Counted from the first letter of the stretch, positions 54,767 through 64,000 are shown. The stretch is 64,000 nt of DNA from Oceanotoga teriensis (GCF_003148465.1 NZ_QGGI01000003.1:1-64000), one strand, 5' to 3'. Notes: generated by a model not told the origin, from the letters alone. Made by a program: numbers and translations.

Positions 54767-56002
54767 TCAATTATTTTTAGGTGGATTTATTTTTAAAGGT
54801 AATTTGATTAAAGTTTTTGTACCATAGCCCATTTCAGAAGTCATATCTATAGATCCTTTTAAGGATTTGATAGTTTTTTTAACTATTGCAAGACCAAGAC
54901 CGCTACCAGGCTTATCTTTTGATAATCTATAAAAAGGCTTAAAAATATCTTTTAATTTATTTTCAGGAATTCCAGGTCCAGAATCATCAACTTCGATTGA
55001 AAACAATTTTGTACCTTCATTATATGAAATATTTATATCTACATACCCATAATCTGTATATTTTACAGAATTTCCTATAATATTTACAAGTATTTGTCTG
55101 AGTTTAGTTCCATCAGTTATTATATTTTCAGGAATTTCAGTCTTATAATTTATATTGAGTTCAACATCAGGAGAAGTCATTGGTTCAACGATGGAAATAG
55201 ATTCAAATAAAATTTGTTTAAATTTGATTTGTTCAATTTTCATTTTAGTTTGTCTATTCAATTTATTGAAAGTAGAAATATCATCTATTAAAGAATTTAA
55301 ATGTTTTGCAGAAGCATAGACTTTTCTCATGAATCTACGCATATCTTGAGGTTCTATGTCATCATCAGATAAAACAGTTTCTGAAAAACCAATGATTGAG
55401 GTCAATGGAGTTCTTAACTCATGAGTTATAAAACTCAAGTATACACTATTCAATTCATTGGCTTCTTTTTCTTTATCTCTTAAATTTCTTAAAGACAAAA
55501 AAGTAGATGCAAGGTTTGAAAAAACTTTTAACATTTTTTTAGAGTTATCAGAAAATTTTTCTAATTTAAAATTATCTATGTATAAATGTCCAACTATTTT
55601 ATTTTTAATTCTTAAAGGAGAAATTATTGTTACTATTTCTTTATGCTCGCTATGAAGCTTAGAACTTAGTTCAAAAACATTTTTTCTTTTATTATAATTT
55701 GATATATTATGAACTTCATGAACTTCTTCATCCATATGATTTTTTATATAGGATTCTTCAAAAGGAATTTCCATGTTATTTAAAAGTTCTTCATCATATA
55801 AATAACCTGCAACTGCTTTATATAGAGTTCCTTCTATTTTCCATATAGAACCGCTTTCAGCTTCAGGAATACTTTTTATTGCTACATCAAGTAATTTGTT
55901 CATAAAGTCTTTTTCTGTTTCTTCTCCTGTTATCTTTTGAAACAATTCAGACATATCTTCAAACCCTTGCATATAATTTTTAATTTCTTGATTTGAATCC
56001 AT
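54767..56002 (-). CDS. GAF-domain sensor histidine kinase
   Basis: A 411-residue soluble kinase. A GAF domain (about 20-175) precedes HisKA with the phospho-His in FITHELRTPLTS (about 204), and HATPase_c with the N box IIGNSVKYTDYG, VDDSGPGIPENKL and GSGLGLAIVKK. There is no membrane helix, so it senses a cytoplasmic signal or acts with a partner. No response regulator is adjacent, so it is an orphan. I start at the ATG 56000-56002 (MDSNQE), after GGGGGG; an in-frame TTG 18 bases upstream is covered by the ribosome site. Confidence 0.92.
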   Translation of the reverse strand: MDSNQEIKNYMQGFEDMSELFQKITGEETEKDFMNKLLDVAIKSIPEAESGSIWKIEGTLYKAVAGYLYDEELLNNMEIPFEESYIKNHMDEEVHEVHNISNYNKRKNVFELSSKLHSEHKEIVTIISPLRIKNKIVGHLYIDNFKLEKFSDNSKKMLKVFSNLASTFLSLRNLRDKEKEANELNSVYLSFITHELRTPLTSIIGFSETVLSDDDIEPQDMRRFMRKVYASAKHLNSLIDDISTFNKLNRQTKMKIEQIKFKQILFESISIVEPMTSPDVELNINYKTEIPENIITDGTKLRQILVNIIGNSVKYTDYGYVDINISYNEGTKLFSIEVDDSGPGIPENKLKDIFKPFYRLSKDKPGSGLGLAIVKKTIKSLKGSIDMTSEMGYGTKTLIKLPLKINPPKNN

Positions 56003-56068
56003 TTCAGTATTTCCCCCCAAAAATTAGAATTCTTTTTGCTTGTACAAAAAATTGTACTATTAATATAT

Positions 56069-56077
56069 ATTATACCA
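56069..56077 (-). promoter_or_regulatory. Extended -10 promoter of the histidine kinase gene
   Basis: On the minus strand TGG-TATAAT (complement of 56069-56077). The leader after it contains the inverted repeat GTACAA/TTGTAC, which could bind a regulator or fold as a small hairpin. Confidence 0.55.
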
Positions 56078-56098
56078 CTCTTTGCTTAAAAATTAAAA

Positions 56099-57841
56099 TT
56101 ATTTTTTTCTTTTATTAACATTTTTCGTCTTTTTTTTATTAAAATCATTATTTGTATATACATCTTTAAATTTAACACGAGTTTTTTCATCTTTTTCTAT
56201 GTAAATTTTTTTTCCTTCAAGATTAAGATTTGTATAATACATAGTTGTTGAATTAGTTGAAGGAGTAGGCGTAAAAATTTGAACATCATTTGGTACAAAG
56301 CCGAAAGAATTTTTTATTCTATTTTTAGAATTTTCTTCCATTTCTTTATTAGAGCCGGGATGAGCGGCAATTAAATAAGCAGAAAATTTTGTATTTAAAT
56401 TTAATTTTTTCCCTTCATTTCTTAGATCGTTTATGAATTTTTCTGTTAAATCAAAAGATGGTTTGTTCATAAGTTTTAAAACTTCATCATCTGCATGTTC
56501 AGGGGCTATTTTAAATCTTCCAGGAATATGTTTTTTTATCAAATTTTTTAAAAACTTCATTCCATATTTTTTATCTTTATATATCAAATCAACTCTTATG
56601 CCAGAAGATATAAAAACTTTTTTAACGCCTTTAACTTTCTCAACAGAATTTAGTAATTCGATATATTTTGAATGATCTGGAGATAAAGAATTACAGAATT
56701 CATAACCAATACAAGATTTTTCTTTACAAGCACCTAATTCTATCTTTTTTTTGCAATCATATCCATACATATTGGCTGTTGGACCACCAACATCGCTTAT
56801 TATTCCATTAAAATTTTTTTGAGAAGAAATTATTTCAGCTTCTTTTATTATTGATTCTGGACTACGACTTTGTATAGTTCTTCCTTGATGTAAAGTTAAA
56901 GCACAAAAATTACATTCGCCATAACATCCTCTATGAGAAGTTATTGAATTTTTAACTGTATCAAAAGATTTAACATAACCTTTTTTTAATTCAGAGGGAG
57001 CAACTTGTCTTGTATATTTTAATGAATATACTTCATCCATTTCTTGAGTTGTTAAACAATATTGAGGAGGATTTTGAATAACATATCTATTAAAGTGTTT
57101 TTGGATAATACCTTTTGCATTTAAAGGGTCTGTTTCTTTTTGAAAAGTTTTAAAAGCTAAAAAATATTTTTGTTTATCTTTTTTAACTTCTTCGAGTGAA
57201 GGAATATTTATGAAATCATAATTATTTGGCATTTCAGATTTCCAATAAACTATACCCCTCAAAGATTTACAATCTTCAATTGTTCCACCATTTTTAAATA
57301 TATTACCGATTTCTATTATAGTTTTTTCTCCCATTCCATAAACAATTAAATCTGCCTTTGAGTCAAGTAATATAGAATTTTTTACTTTATTCTGCCACCA
57401 ATCATAATGAGCCATTCTCCTTAAAGAGGCTTCTATTCCGCCCAAAATTATAGGTTTGTTAAAATATTGTTTTATGAGATTAGAATAGACAATACTTGCT
57501 CTATCAGGTCTTTTACCGAATTCGGTATTTGGAGAATAAAAGTCTGTTTTTCTTTTCTTTCTTGATGCAGTATAATTAGAAACCATTGAATCAAGGTTTC
57601 CTCCAGAAACACCAAAAAAATACTTAGGTTCGCCAAGTTTTTTAATATCTTTTTCACTTTTCCAATCTGGTTGTGAAATAACCCCAACTTTTAAACCACA
57701 AATATCTTTTAATACCCTTGCTATTATGGCTACGCCAAAAGATGGGTGATCAACAAAAGAATCACCAGATATAAGTATTACATCTAATTGTTTTATTCCT
57801 AAACTATTCATTTCTTCTTTCGTTGTTGGAATATCAAACAT
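56099..57841 (-). CDS. YgiQ family radical SAM protein
   Basis: A 580-residue radical SAM protein of the YgiQ family (N-terminal UPF0313-type region, B12-binding-like). The radical SAM cluster motif is HRGCYGECNFCAL (Cys-x3-Cys-x2-Cys, near 312-320). Further hallmarks are DVGGPTANMYGYDC, IAPEHADDEVLKLMNKP and QIFTPTPSTNSTTMYYT. The function of YgiQ is not established. The tail is Lys/Asn-rich and disordered. The ribosome site GGAG lies before the ATG at 57841. Confidence 0.93.
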   Translation of the reverse strand: MFDIPTTKEEMNSLGIKQLDVILISGDSFVDHPSFGVAIIARVLKDICGLKVGVISQPDWKSEKDIKKLGEPKYFFGVSGGNLDSMVSNYTASRKKRKTDFYSPNTEFGKRPDRASIVYSNLIKQYFNKPIILGGIEASLRRMAHYDWWQNKVKNSILLDSKADLIVYGMGEKTIIEIGNIFKNGGTIEDCKSLRGIVYWKSEMPNNYDFINIPSLEEVKKDKQKYFLAFKTFQKETDPLNAKGIIQKHFNRYVIQNPPQYCLTTQEMDEVYSLKYTRQVAPSELKKGYVKSFDTVKNSITSHRGCYGECNFCALTLHQGRTIQSRSPESIIKEAEIISSQKNFNGIISDVGGPTANMYGYDCKKKIELGACKEKSCIGYEFCNSLSPDHSKYIELLNSVEKVKGVKKVFISSGIRVDLIYKDKKYGMKFLKNLIKKHIPGRFKIAPEHADDEVLKLMNKPSFDLTEKFINDLRNEGKKLNLNTKFSAYLIAAHPGSNKEMEENSKNRIKNSFGFVPNDVQIFTPTPSTNSTTMYYTNLNLEGKKIYIEKDEKTRVKFKDVYTNNDFNKKKTKNVNKRKK

Positions 57842-57881
57842 TTAATCAACTCCAAAATTATATATGTATTATATCAAAGAA

Positions 57882-57908
57882 AAGACCTTCTCAAAATGAG
57901 AAGGTCTT
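57882..57908 (-). terminator. Terminator of tRNA-Asp
   Basis: A 12-bp perfect stem (57882-57893 with 57897-57908) with three-base loop directly after the encoded CCA, then a T-rich tail on the minus strand. Confidence 0.88.
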
Positions 57909-57909
57909 A

Positions 57910-57986
57910 TGGCGGGGACGACGAGATTCGAACTCGCGGCCACCGGTGTGACAGACCGGCATGATAACCAACTTCACCACGTCCCC
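57910..57986 (-). tRNA. tRNA-Asp (GTC)
   Basis: The minus strand folds into a cloverleaf of 77 nt with encoded CCA (57910-57912), discriminator G, acceptor stem GGGGACG/CGTCCCC and anticodon loop CTGTCAC, giving GTC. It has its own promoter (58016-58044) and terminator. Confidence 0.96.
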
Positions 57987-58015
57987 AACACGTAATTGGT
58001 TCAATTCCGTAGATT

Positions 58016-58044
58016 ATTTTATCAGAAAAAAGTGTTTTTGTAAA
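58016..58044 (-). promoter_or_regulatory. Promoter of tRNA-Asp
   Basis: On the minus strand TTTACA (complement of 58039-58044), 17 bases, TAAAAT (complement of 58016-58021), ending about 30 bases before the mature tRNA. Confidence 0.75.
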
Positions 58045-58187
58045 GGGGTTAATGTATCTAAAAGGTAACAAAAATATTTTCTATAGTTAATTTTAAAACA
58101 TATTAAAAAAGATATTTAATAATAAAATAAAATGAAGTAAATTTTTAAGTCAAAAAAAGTATTATAAATATTTGTATGAAATAAGTA

Positions 58188-58196
58188 TGCTATAAT
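58188..58196 (+). promoter_or_regulatory. Extended -10 promoter of the metallophosphoesterase gene
   Basis: TGC-TATAAT (extended -10), 37 bases before ATG 58233. The rest of 58045-58187 is AT-rich with nothing I can name. Confidence 0.6.
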
Positions 58197-58232
58197 AAAA
58201 AATGGACATATTTTTAAATTTGGGGGAAGAAT

Positions 58233-59399
58233 ATGAAAGTATATATAAGTGATCTTCATATTGGTGATGGTGAATCTAAAGATGATTTCATATATGATTC
58301 GAAATTGATAAAATTATTAAATGAAATAAATCATCAAAACAATGAACTTTATATAGTTGGTGATTTTATTGAATTGATGGATGCAAAAAATAAAAAATAT
58401 TTATTGGATACAGTAGATCAATATATTAAAGAATATGATTATTCACTATTAGATGAAATATATTTAAGTCATAAAAAACTTTTTGATAAGTTTAAAGAAA
58501 TCAGCAAAAATGTAAAAGTAAGATATATAGTTGGAAATCATGATTATTATTTATTATTTGATCCTAAATTAAGAGAAAAGGTTTGTCAAATATGTGGGAA
58601 TATGGAAATAATTCCTTATTATTATGATGAACTACTTGAAATATTTATTATACATGGAAATCAATTTGATGTTATAAATAGATTAAAATATGATGAAAAA
58701 AACAGAATAATACCTTCTTTTGGGGAGTATATGGTCAAATATATGAGTAATAATTTTGATAATTCTCTTGAAGGAATTTTACCAGATGATTTAATATCGG
58801 ATTATGATAATATATCTCCTCAGCTAGATGTTTTCCAATGGCTTGAATATGTGAATGAAAAATATAAAATAGGTTATGATTTAAAATCAAAATGGGTTGA
58901 ATCATTTATAGACTTAATAAGAACAAAACAAGTAAAAAAATGGCTTAAAATAAATTTTCCAGCTTGGCATGTATTCACAAACCTTTTTGTGAATAAAATA
59001 GGTGGAATGGAATTTGGAGAAGCAATTGTTAGAAGTATAATGTTTTTTCGTGGAACTAAAAAATCAGATCATTACTTGAAAGTGGCAAAAAAACTAATAA
59101 AAGAAAATTTTATAATTCAAAAAGAAAATCTTATAGGGTATAGTTCAAAAGATATAATAATACCAAAAAATAATATAAAAGGACTTATAATGGGACATAA
59201 TCATAAACCAAGTTTTAATGTCTTTACTGGGAATCCTATGAAATTCTATGCTAATACTGGAGCTTGGAAACATACTGTAACTAAAAATTATGGTATTGAT
59301 TCTTCAGAATTTATAAGGAAAAATTTAATATCTTATCTTACAATTATAGAAAAAAAGAAAAAATTAGATATAAAATTAAATACGGAACAAATATTTTAA
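58233..59399 (+). CDS. Calcineurin-like metallophosphoesterase (LpxH-like)
   Basis: A 388-residue metallophosphoesterase. The metal ligands are in ISDLHIGDG, VGDFIELMD, VGNHDYYL, IIHGNQFD and GHNHKPSF, in the normal order. The general pattern recalls UDP-2,3-diacylglucosamine diphosphatase (LpxH/LpxI-like) and related phosphatases, but with about 150 extra residues between the NHD and GHNH motifs, so lipid A synthesis should not be assumed. No lipid A genes are in the window. Ribosome site GGGGGAAG. Confidence 0.85.
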   Translation: MKVYISDLHIGDGESKDDFIYDSKLIKLLNEINHQNNELYIVGDFIELMDAKNKKYLLDTVDQYIKEYDYSLLDEIYLSHKKLFDKFKEISKNVKVRYIVGNHDYYLLFDPKLREKVCQICGNMEIIPYYYDELLEIFIIHGNQFDVINRLKYDEKNRIIPSFGEYMVKYMSNNFDNSLEGILPDDLISDYDNISPQLDVFQWLEYVNEKYKIGYDLKSKWVESFIDLIRTKQVKKWLKINFPAWHVFTNLFVNKIGGMEFGEAIVRSIMFFRGTKKSDHYLKVAKKLIKENFIIQKENLIGYSSKDIIIPKNNIKGLIMGHNHKPSFNVFTGNPMKFYANTGAWKHTVTKNYGIDSSEFIRKNLISYLTIIEKKKKLDIKLNTEQIF

Positions 59400-59415
59400 A
59401 TGGGGAGGAAATATA

Positions 59416-60300
59416 ATGAAAAAGATATTTTTAATGTTTTTTATGATTATAAGTTTATTGGGAATGGCTTTTAATTTTTATAATCCACTTGGGCCAACAC
59501 TTCTTCCGGCTGCGGGAATATATAATACAGACATAGAAAATCTTGAAAAAGGCTATTGGAAAAATATAGATGAAGCACAAACATTACTTTTAAAAGGTCA
59601 AGCAGATTTTATAGTTTTACCTGTTGCACTCGGTGCTCAAATAATAGATAAAGGGGCAAATTATAAACTCGCTGGGGTATCTTTATGGAAAACATTTTCT
59701 CTTGTTGGAAAAACAGATATAAAAAGTATAAAAGAACTTGAAAATAAAGAAATACTCACAATACACGGACCTGGTCAGACTGGAGATCTTGTTTTAAAAA
59801 TATTGAAAGAAGAAAAAGATATGAATTTTAATATTGTTTATGTGAAAAATGGTGCTGATATAATTCAAATGCTTGCTTCTGGAAAATATTCATATGCTGT
59901 TTTACCAGAACCATTTGTATCACTTGCTGAAGTTAAAACATCTGGAAAGATAAAACCTATATTGGATATAGAAAATTTATATGCAAATTTAACTGGTCAA
60001 TTTGCAAGAATCCCTGTTGCAGGATTGTTTGTAAAAAATGGAATAGATCAAGAATATGCTGATAAAATCATAAAAGAATACGAAAAATCTTCAAACGAAT
60101 ATTTCAAAAATAATCAAGATAAAGCAATAGAATTTGTTTTTGAAGTTATGAATGGAAAGATGCCAAAGGCTGTTTTAAAAAAAGCAGCTAATAGATCTTA
60201 TATAAAATATATAGAAGATGAAGATTCTGTTATGAAATATTTTGAAGTGTTAAAAAAATATGGAATACTTGAAAACTACTCAGAAAGAATCTTTTTTTAA
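59416..60300 (+). CDS. ABC transporter substrate-binding protein (NitT/TauT-like)
   Basis: A 294-residue periplasmic binding protein. It has a signal peptide (MKKIFLMFFMIISLLGMAF) and then the NMT1/SsuA-like pattern: PLGPTLLPAAGIY, a segment GQADFIVLPVALGAQ, then IHGPGQTGDLVLKI, and a helix ASGKYSYAVLPEPFVSL. The family binds nitrate, sulfonates, thiamine precursors or other small organics, and the ligand cannot be told. No permease or ATPase gene is adjacent, although operon-mates usually follow. The phosphoesterase ends 16 bases upstream. Confidence 0.85.
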   Translation: MKKIFLMFFMIISLLGMAFNFYNPLGPTLLPAAGIYNTDIENLEKGYWKNIDEAQTLLLKGQADFIVLPVALGAQIIDKGANYKLAGVSLWKTFSLVGKTDIKSIKELENKEILTIHGPGQTGDLVLKILKEEKDMNFNIVYVKNGADIIQMLASGKYSYAVLPEPFVSLAEVKTSGKIKPILDIENLYANLTGQFARIPVAGLFVKNGIDQEYADKIIKEYEKSSNEYFKNNQDKAIEFVFEVMNGKMPKAVLKKAANRSYIKYIEDEDSVMKYFEVLKKYGILENYSERIFF

Positions 60301-60467
60301 TTAATAATTTTAAAACAACGTTTTATTATTTATGTTTTCAATTTAACACAATTCAGATATAATTGAATTGCTCAGTATGGGTGTTTTAATTAACTTTAAT
60401 ATTACTTTTAATATATATTTCTCATGCATGTATATATTTGCAAACCTAAGAATTGGGAGGGAAAAAG

Positions 60468-63128
60468 ATGGCTAAGAAGTACGTTTATTCCTGGGGCGAC
60501 GGTAAAGCCGAAGGAAGCGGAAAGTTAAAAGATTTACTCGGAGGTAAGGGTGCTAACCTCGCAGAAATGTCAAGATTAGGAGTACCAGTTCCTCCAGGTT
60601 TCACGATAACAACAGAGATGTGTAGATTTTACTGGGAAAATGGTCAAAAACTTCCTGAAATATTAAAAGAAGAAGCTGGAATAGCTTTAAAAAATTTAGA
60701 AAAATTGTCAGGTAAAAAATTTGGAGATGCAAATAATCCATTATTAGTATCAGTTAGATCAGGTGCCGCAATATCTATGCCTGGTATGATGGACACAATT
60801 TTAAACCTTGGTTTAAATGATGAAGTTGCAGATGGATTGGCTAAATTGACAAATAATCCAAGATTTGCATGGGATTCATATAGAAGATTTATGCAAATGT
60901 TGGGAGATGTTGCACTTGGAATTGAACATGAAAAATTTGAAGAAAAATTAAACGAAATAAAAGCTAAAAAGGGTGTAAAGAATGATCTCGATTTAGATTC
61001 TGATGATCTTCATGAAGTAGTTAAGTTATATAAAGAAGTTTACAGATCAGAAGGTAAAGAATTTCCACAAGAACCTGTAGAACAATTATGGGTTGCAGTA
61101 GAAGCTGTATTTGCTTCATGGAATAATAAAAGAGCAATTAAATATAGAGAGATAAATGGAATGGATAAAATGGGCCTTTTGGGAACAGCAGTAAATGTTC
61201 AAATGATGGCTTTTGGTAATATGGGTGAATCATCTGGTACAGGAGTTGCTTTCACAAGAAATCCTAATACTGGTGAAGATAAAACTTATGGAGAATTCTT
61301 ATTGAATGCACAAGGAGAAGACGTTGTTGCTGGTATAAGAACACCTCAACCTTTAGATCAGTTAAAAGAAATAAATCCAGAAGTACATAAAGAATTAATA
61401 GATACAATGAATAGACTTGAAACAGTTTTCAAAGATATGCAAGATATAGAATTTACAATTGAAAATGGAAAACTTTATTTCTTACAAACAAGAAATGGTA
61501 AGAGAACAGCAGCTGCAGCAGTTAAAATAGCTGTTGATATGGTAAATGAAGGATTAATAACAAAAGGAACAGCAGTTACAAGAGTAAAACCTGCTGATAT
61601 CGAAAAGTTATTACATCCAACATTTGATATTGAAGAATTAAATAAAGCAGAATATTTTGGAAAAGGTCTTCCAGCATCTCCAGGAGCAGCAACAGGTATG
61701 GCTGTTTTCAATGCTGATGATGCAGAAGCTAAAGCTAAAGAAGGTCTTCCTGTTATATTAATAAGACCAGAAACATCTCCAGAAGATATTGGGGGTATGG
61801 ATGCAGCTGAAGCTATATTAACATCAACTGGTGGAATGACATCACATGCTGCTGTTGTTGCCAGAGGAATGGGTAAAACAGCTGTTGTTGGTGCAGAAAA
61901 CATAGTTATAAATGATAAAGCAAAAACAGCTATTTCAAATGGTATAACTATAAAAGAAGGCGATTGGTTATCAATCGAAGGTACTGAAGGTAAAGTATTT
62001 GCTGGAAAAATTAAAACAATAAAACCAACAGGACTTGAAGGCGACATAAAAACATTATTAGATTTTGCAGATGAAGTTTCTGATCTTGGAGTAAGAGCTA
62101 ATGCCGATATACCAAGAGATGCAAAAATAGCAAGAGAATTTGGTGCAAGAGGAATAGGTCTATGTAGAACAGAACATATGTTCTTCGAAGGCGATAGAAT
62201 AAAGAAAATGAGAAGAATGATCGTATCTAAAACAAAAGAACAGAGAGAAGCAGCATTAGCAGAATTATTACCTGTTCAAAAAGAAGATTTCAAGGGATTG
62301 TTCGAATCAATGGAAGGTTATGCAGTAACAATCAGACTTCTTGACCCACCATTACATGAATTTGTTCCTCATGAAGATGCAGCAATTAAAGATGTTGCGG
62401 AAAGTGTTGGAATAACTGAAGAAGAATTGAGAAAAGTTATAGATGATTTAGAAGAATTCAACCCAATGATGGGACATAGAGGAGTTAGACTTGCTGTAAC
62501 TTATCCAGAAATTGCAGAAATGCAGATAAAAGCTATAATGCTTGCGGCAATTGAAATGGTTAAAGAAGGCAAAAAAGTAAAACCAGAAATAATGATTCCT
62601 CTTGTTGGAAATGTAAAAGAATTTACATTATTGAGAAATTCAGCAGAAGAAATAATAAAAAATCTATTAAAAGAACATCAAGTAGATGTTGAATATAAAA
62701 TAGGTACAATGATTGAAGTTCCAAGAGCTACAGTTACTGCAGATCAAATTGGAGAAAATGCAGATTTCTTTAGCTTTGGTACAAATGATTTAACACAGCT
62801 AAGTTTAGGATTCTCAAGAGATGACTATGGAAAATACATAGGAGATTATCTTGAAAAGGGAATATATGATTCCGATCCATTCCAACATATAGATAGAAAT
62901 GGAGTTGGAAGATTGATAAAAACAGCTGTAGATTTAGGTAGAGGTGCAAATCCACATATTAAATTAGGTGTTTGTGGTGAACATGGTGGAGATCCAGAAT
63001 CAGTAGAATTTTGTCATCTTGTTGGCCTCGATTATGTAAGTTGTTCTCCATATAGAGTTCCAGTAGCAAGACTTGCTGCTGCACAAGCTGCTGTTGAATT
63101 CAGAAGAGGAAAAAAGGTTAATTACTAA
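60468..63128 (+). CDS. ppdK: Pyruvate, phosphate dikinase
   Basis: An 886-residue PPDK interconverting pyruvate, ATP and phosphate with PEP, AMP and pyrophosphate. It has an N-terminal ATP-grasp domain (GGKGANLAEMSRLGVPVPPGF), the phospho-His loop in GGMTSHAAVVARGMG, and a C-terminal PEP-binding barrel with IGLCRTEHMFF and the catalytic Cys in GVCGEHGGDP. It works in glycolysis or gluconeogenesis of anaerobes and Thermotogota. I start at ATG 60468 (MAKKYVYSW) after GGGAGGG; an earlier in-frame start at 60453 is upstream of that site. GC content is slightly higher and codons more regular than in neighbours, as expected for a highly expressed gene. Confidence 0.97.
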   Translation: MAKKYVYSWGDGKAEGSGKLKDLLGGKGANLAEMSRLGVPVPPGFTITTEMCRFYWENGQKLPEILKEEAGIALKNLEKLSGKKFGDANNPLLVSVRSGAAISMPGMMDTILNLGLNDEVADGLAKLTNNPRFAWDSYRRFMQMLGDVALGIEHEKFEEKLNEIKAKKGVKNDLDLDSDDLHEVVKLYKEVYRSEGKEFPQEPVEQLWVAVEAVFASWNNKRAIKYREINGMDKMGLLGTAVNVQMMAFGNMGESSGTGVAFTRNPNTGEDKTYGEFLLNAQGEDVVAGIRTPQPLDQLKEINPEVHKELIDTMNRLETVFKDMQDIEFTIENGKLYFLQTRNGKRTAAAAVKIAVDMVNEGLITKGTAVTRVKPADIEKLLHPTFDIEELNKAEYFGKGLPASPGAATGMAVFNADDAEAKAKEGLPVILIRPETSPEDIGGMDAAEAILTSTGGMTSHAAVVARGMGKTAVVGAENIVINDKAKTAISNGITIKEGDWLSIEGTEGKVFAGKIKTIKPTGLEGDIKTLLDFADEVSDLGVRANADIPRDAKIAREFGARGIGLCRTEHMFFEGDRIKKMRRMIVSKTKEQREAALAELLPVQKEDFKGLFESMEGYAVTIRLLDPPLHEFVPHEDAAIKDVAESVGITEEELRKVIDDLEEFNPMMGHRGVRLAVTYPEIAEMQIKAIMLAAIEMVKEGKKVKPEIMIPLVGNVKEFTLLRNSAEEIIKNLLKEHQVDVEYKIGTMIEVPRATVTADQIGENADFFSFGTNDLTQLSLGFSRDDYGKYIGDYLEKGIYDSDPFQHIDRNGVGRLIKTAVDLGRGANPHIKLGVCGEHGGDPESVEFCHLVGLDYVSCSPYRVPVARLAAAQAAVEFRRGKKVNY

Positions 63129-63139
63129 TATAGAATAAT

Positions 63140-63166
63140 GCGGGGAAATTATCCCCGCTTTTTCTT
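63140..63166 (+). terminator. Terminator of ppdK
   Basis: A GC-rich 7-bp stem (GCGGGGA 63140-63146 with TCCCCGC 63152-63158), five-base loop, then TTTTTCTTT. Confidence 0.92.
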
Positions 63167-63208
63167 TAATAACTGCTAATAAGTAAGAAATAAATAACTC
63201 AACAAAGG

Positions 63209-63237
63209 TTGAAAAATTTTTCATATAGTTTTATAAT
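63209..63237 (+). promoter_or_regulatory. Sigma-A-type promoter of oadB
   Basis: TTGAAA (63209-63214), 17 bases, TATAAT (63232-63237), 45 bases before ATG 63283. Confidence 0.75.
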
Positions 63238-63282
63238 AGTCTTGAAAATACTTTTTATTTATATATTTTGGGAGGTAAAACG

Positions 63283-64000
63283 ATGGAGCTACAGGAAGGA
63301 CTAAATTTACTGAGTTTTTTTTCTAACAGTGGATTTGCATTTTTAACTTGGCAACATATTTTGATGATATGTCTTGGTTCACTTATAATATATGTTGCTA
63401 TAGTAAAACATGCAGAACCACTTTTGTTGATCCCTCTTGGATTTGGGATGATAATGGCAAATATCCCTCCAGAAGTTACAGGAATACTTTCTGCTCCAGA
63501 AAATGGACAGGTAGGCGGATTATTATGGTATATAAAACAAGGAATGGATTTGGGTATATATCCACCTTTAATTTTCTTGGGAATAGGAGCAATAACTGAC
63601 TTTTCATATCTCATAGCAAATCCAAAATTGGTTCTTTTAGGTGCTGCGGCACAAGTTGGAATCTTTATATCTTTTATACTCGCAAAGACTATGGGATTTA
63701 GTCTTGCAGGGGCTGCATCAATTTCTATAATTGGTGGAGCAGATGGACCGACATCTATATATTTATCAACTAAGTTTGCACCAGAACTCTTATCCGTAAT
63801 AGCTGTTGCGGCTTATTCTTATATAGCTTTAATTCCTATACTTCAACCAGTAGTTTCAAAACTCTTGACAACTAAAGAAGAAAGATTGATAAGGATGAAA
63901 AGATTAAGAACTGTAAGTAAAAAAGAGAAGATAATATTCCCTATAATTACTACATTAGTTGTAACTCTAATAGTTCCACAAGCTTTACCTCTTCTTGGAA
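63283..64000 (+). CDS. Sodium ion-translocating decarboxylase, beta subunit (partial at window edge)
   Basis: ATG 63283 behind GGGAGG opens a frame that runs past the right edge; 239 residues are visible. It is the OadB/MmdB/GcdB membrane subunit: after an N-terminal helix come HILMICLGSLIIYVAIV, EPLLLIPLGFGMI, then PPLIFLGIGAITDFSYLI and the conserved GGADGPTSIYLS with the Asp needed for Na+ transport. These subunits couple decarboxylation of oxaloacetate, methylmalonyl-CoA or glutaconyl-CoA to Na+ export. Which one cannot be told without the alpha subunit. It has its own promoter and is likely the first gene of its operon. Confidence 0.93.
   Translation, partial: MELQEGLNLLSFFSNSGFAFLTWQHILMICLGSLIIYVAIVKHAEPLLLIPLGFGMIMANIPPEVTGILSAPENGQVGGLLWYIKQGMDLGIYPPLIFLGIGAITDFSYLIANPKLVLLGAAAQVGIFISFILAKTMGFSLAGAASISIIGGADGPTSIYLSTKFAPELLSVIAVAAYSYIALIPILQPVVSKLLTTKEERLIRMKRLRTVSKKEKIIFPIITTLVVTLIVPQALPLLG

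Noticed and set aside
58233-59399. Calling the metallophosphoesterase LpxH
   Set aside because: Metal motifs match the superfamily, but the long insertion and the absence of lipid A genes nearby leave the substrate open.
61475-62047. A 190-codon frame antisense to ppdK
   Set aside because: It is opposite the conserved coding sequence of ppdK, has no ribosome site, and its length follows from the codon pattern of the sense gene.

Overview
The window looks like chromosome of an AT-rich, flagellated, anaerobic bacterium with an outer envelope. The best fit is the Thermotogota, probably the Petrotoga/Geotoga/Oceanotoga side. The reasons are the rapZ-yvcK-whiA-greA-lysS block (an order I recall from Thermotoga maritima), an exported protein with a beta-barrel-like C-terminus ending in Phe, flagellar genes, pyruvate phosphate dikinase, and a Na+-pumping decarboxylase beta subunit. 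The taxonomy is inference from gene content, not from a marker-gene comparison.

Layout. 1-5.8 kb: housekeeping run rapZ, yvcK, whiA, nrdR, greA, lysS, rpmB. 5.8-9.5 kb: two tandem CAT-anticodon tRNA genes, each with its own promoter and terminator; murJ; upp; two small genes; and a HAD phosphatase gene broken by a stop codon. 9.5-16.9 kb: a GlpA-like dehydrogenase, a chemoreceptor, murB, an exported barrel-like protein, and an NSS transporter with its tiny MetS-like partner. 16.9-19.9 kb: a compact operon rfbC-rfbD-earP-efp, which encodes the last two steps of dTDP-L-rhamnose synthesis, the EF-P arginine rhamnosyltransferase, and EF-P itself with Arg at position 32. 20-24.2 kb: a soluble CZB-type chemoreceptor, then a small degraded accessory patch (truncated AAA ATPase, unknown proteins) bracketed by two near-identical 29-bp repeats.

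24.3-34.2 kb: a sugar cluster with a TPR/WecF-like glycosyltransferase, a pyruvyl-transferase-family protein, WbqC-like protein, sugar N-formyltransferase, NDP-hexose 2,3-dehydratase, Gfo/Idh ketoreductase, DegT aminotransferase, rfbA and rfbB. Read as a pathway, it predicts an N-formylated amino-2,6-dideoxyhexose made from dTDP-glucose. RfbA and RfbB here would also supply the intermediate used by RfbC/RfbD 15 kb upstream. 34.4-41.6 kb: a frameshifted metallo-beta-lactamase-fold gene, two tandem flagellin genes, a large GT2 glycosyltransferase and fliD on the opposite strand. The first flagellin and fliD both have clear sigma-28-type promoters. Both flagellin leaders carry a small hairpin with GGA in the loop plus an AUGGA over the ribosome binding site, the layout expected for CsrA control.

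41.7-64 kb: phosphoglucomutase, truA, two unknown proteins, secA, prfB, a short division cluster (rsmH, ftsL-like, ftsI, holA), a GAF histidine kinase, a YgiQ-type radical SAM protein, tRNA-Asp, a metallophosphoesterase, a solute-binding protein, ppdK, and the start of oadB, cut by the window edge. The most interesting material is the self-contained EF-P rhamnosylation operon, the 2-deoxy-amino-sugar cluster next to the flagellins, and the predicted RNA control of the flagellin leaders.
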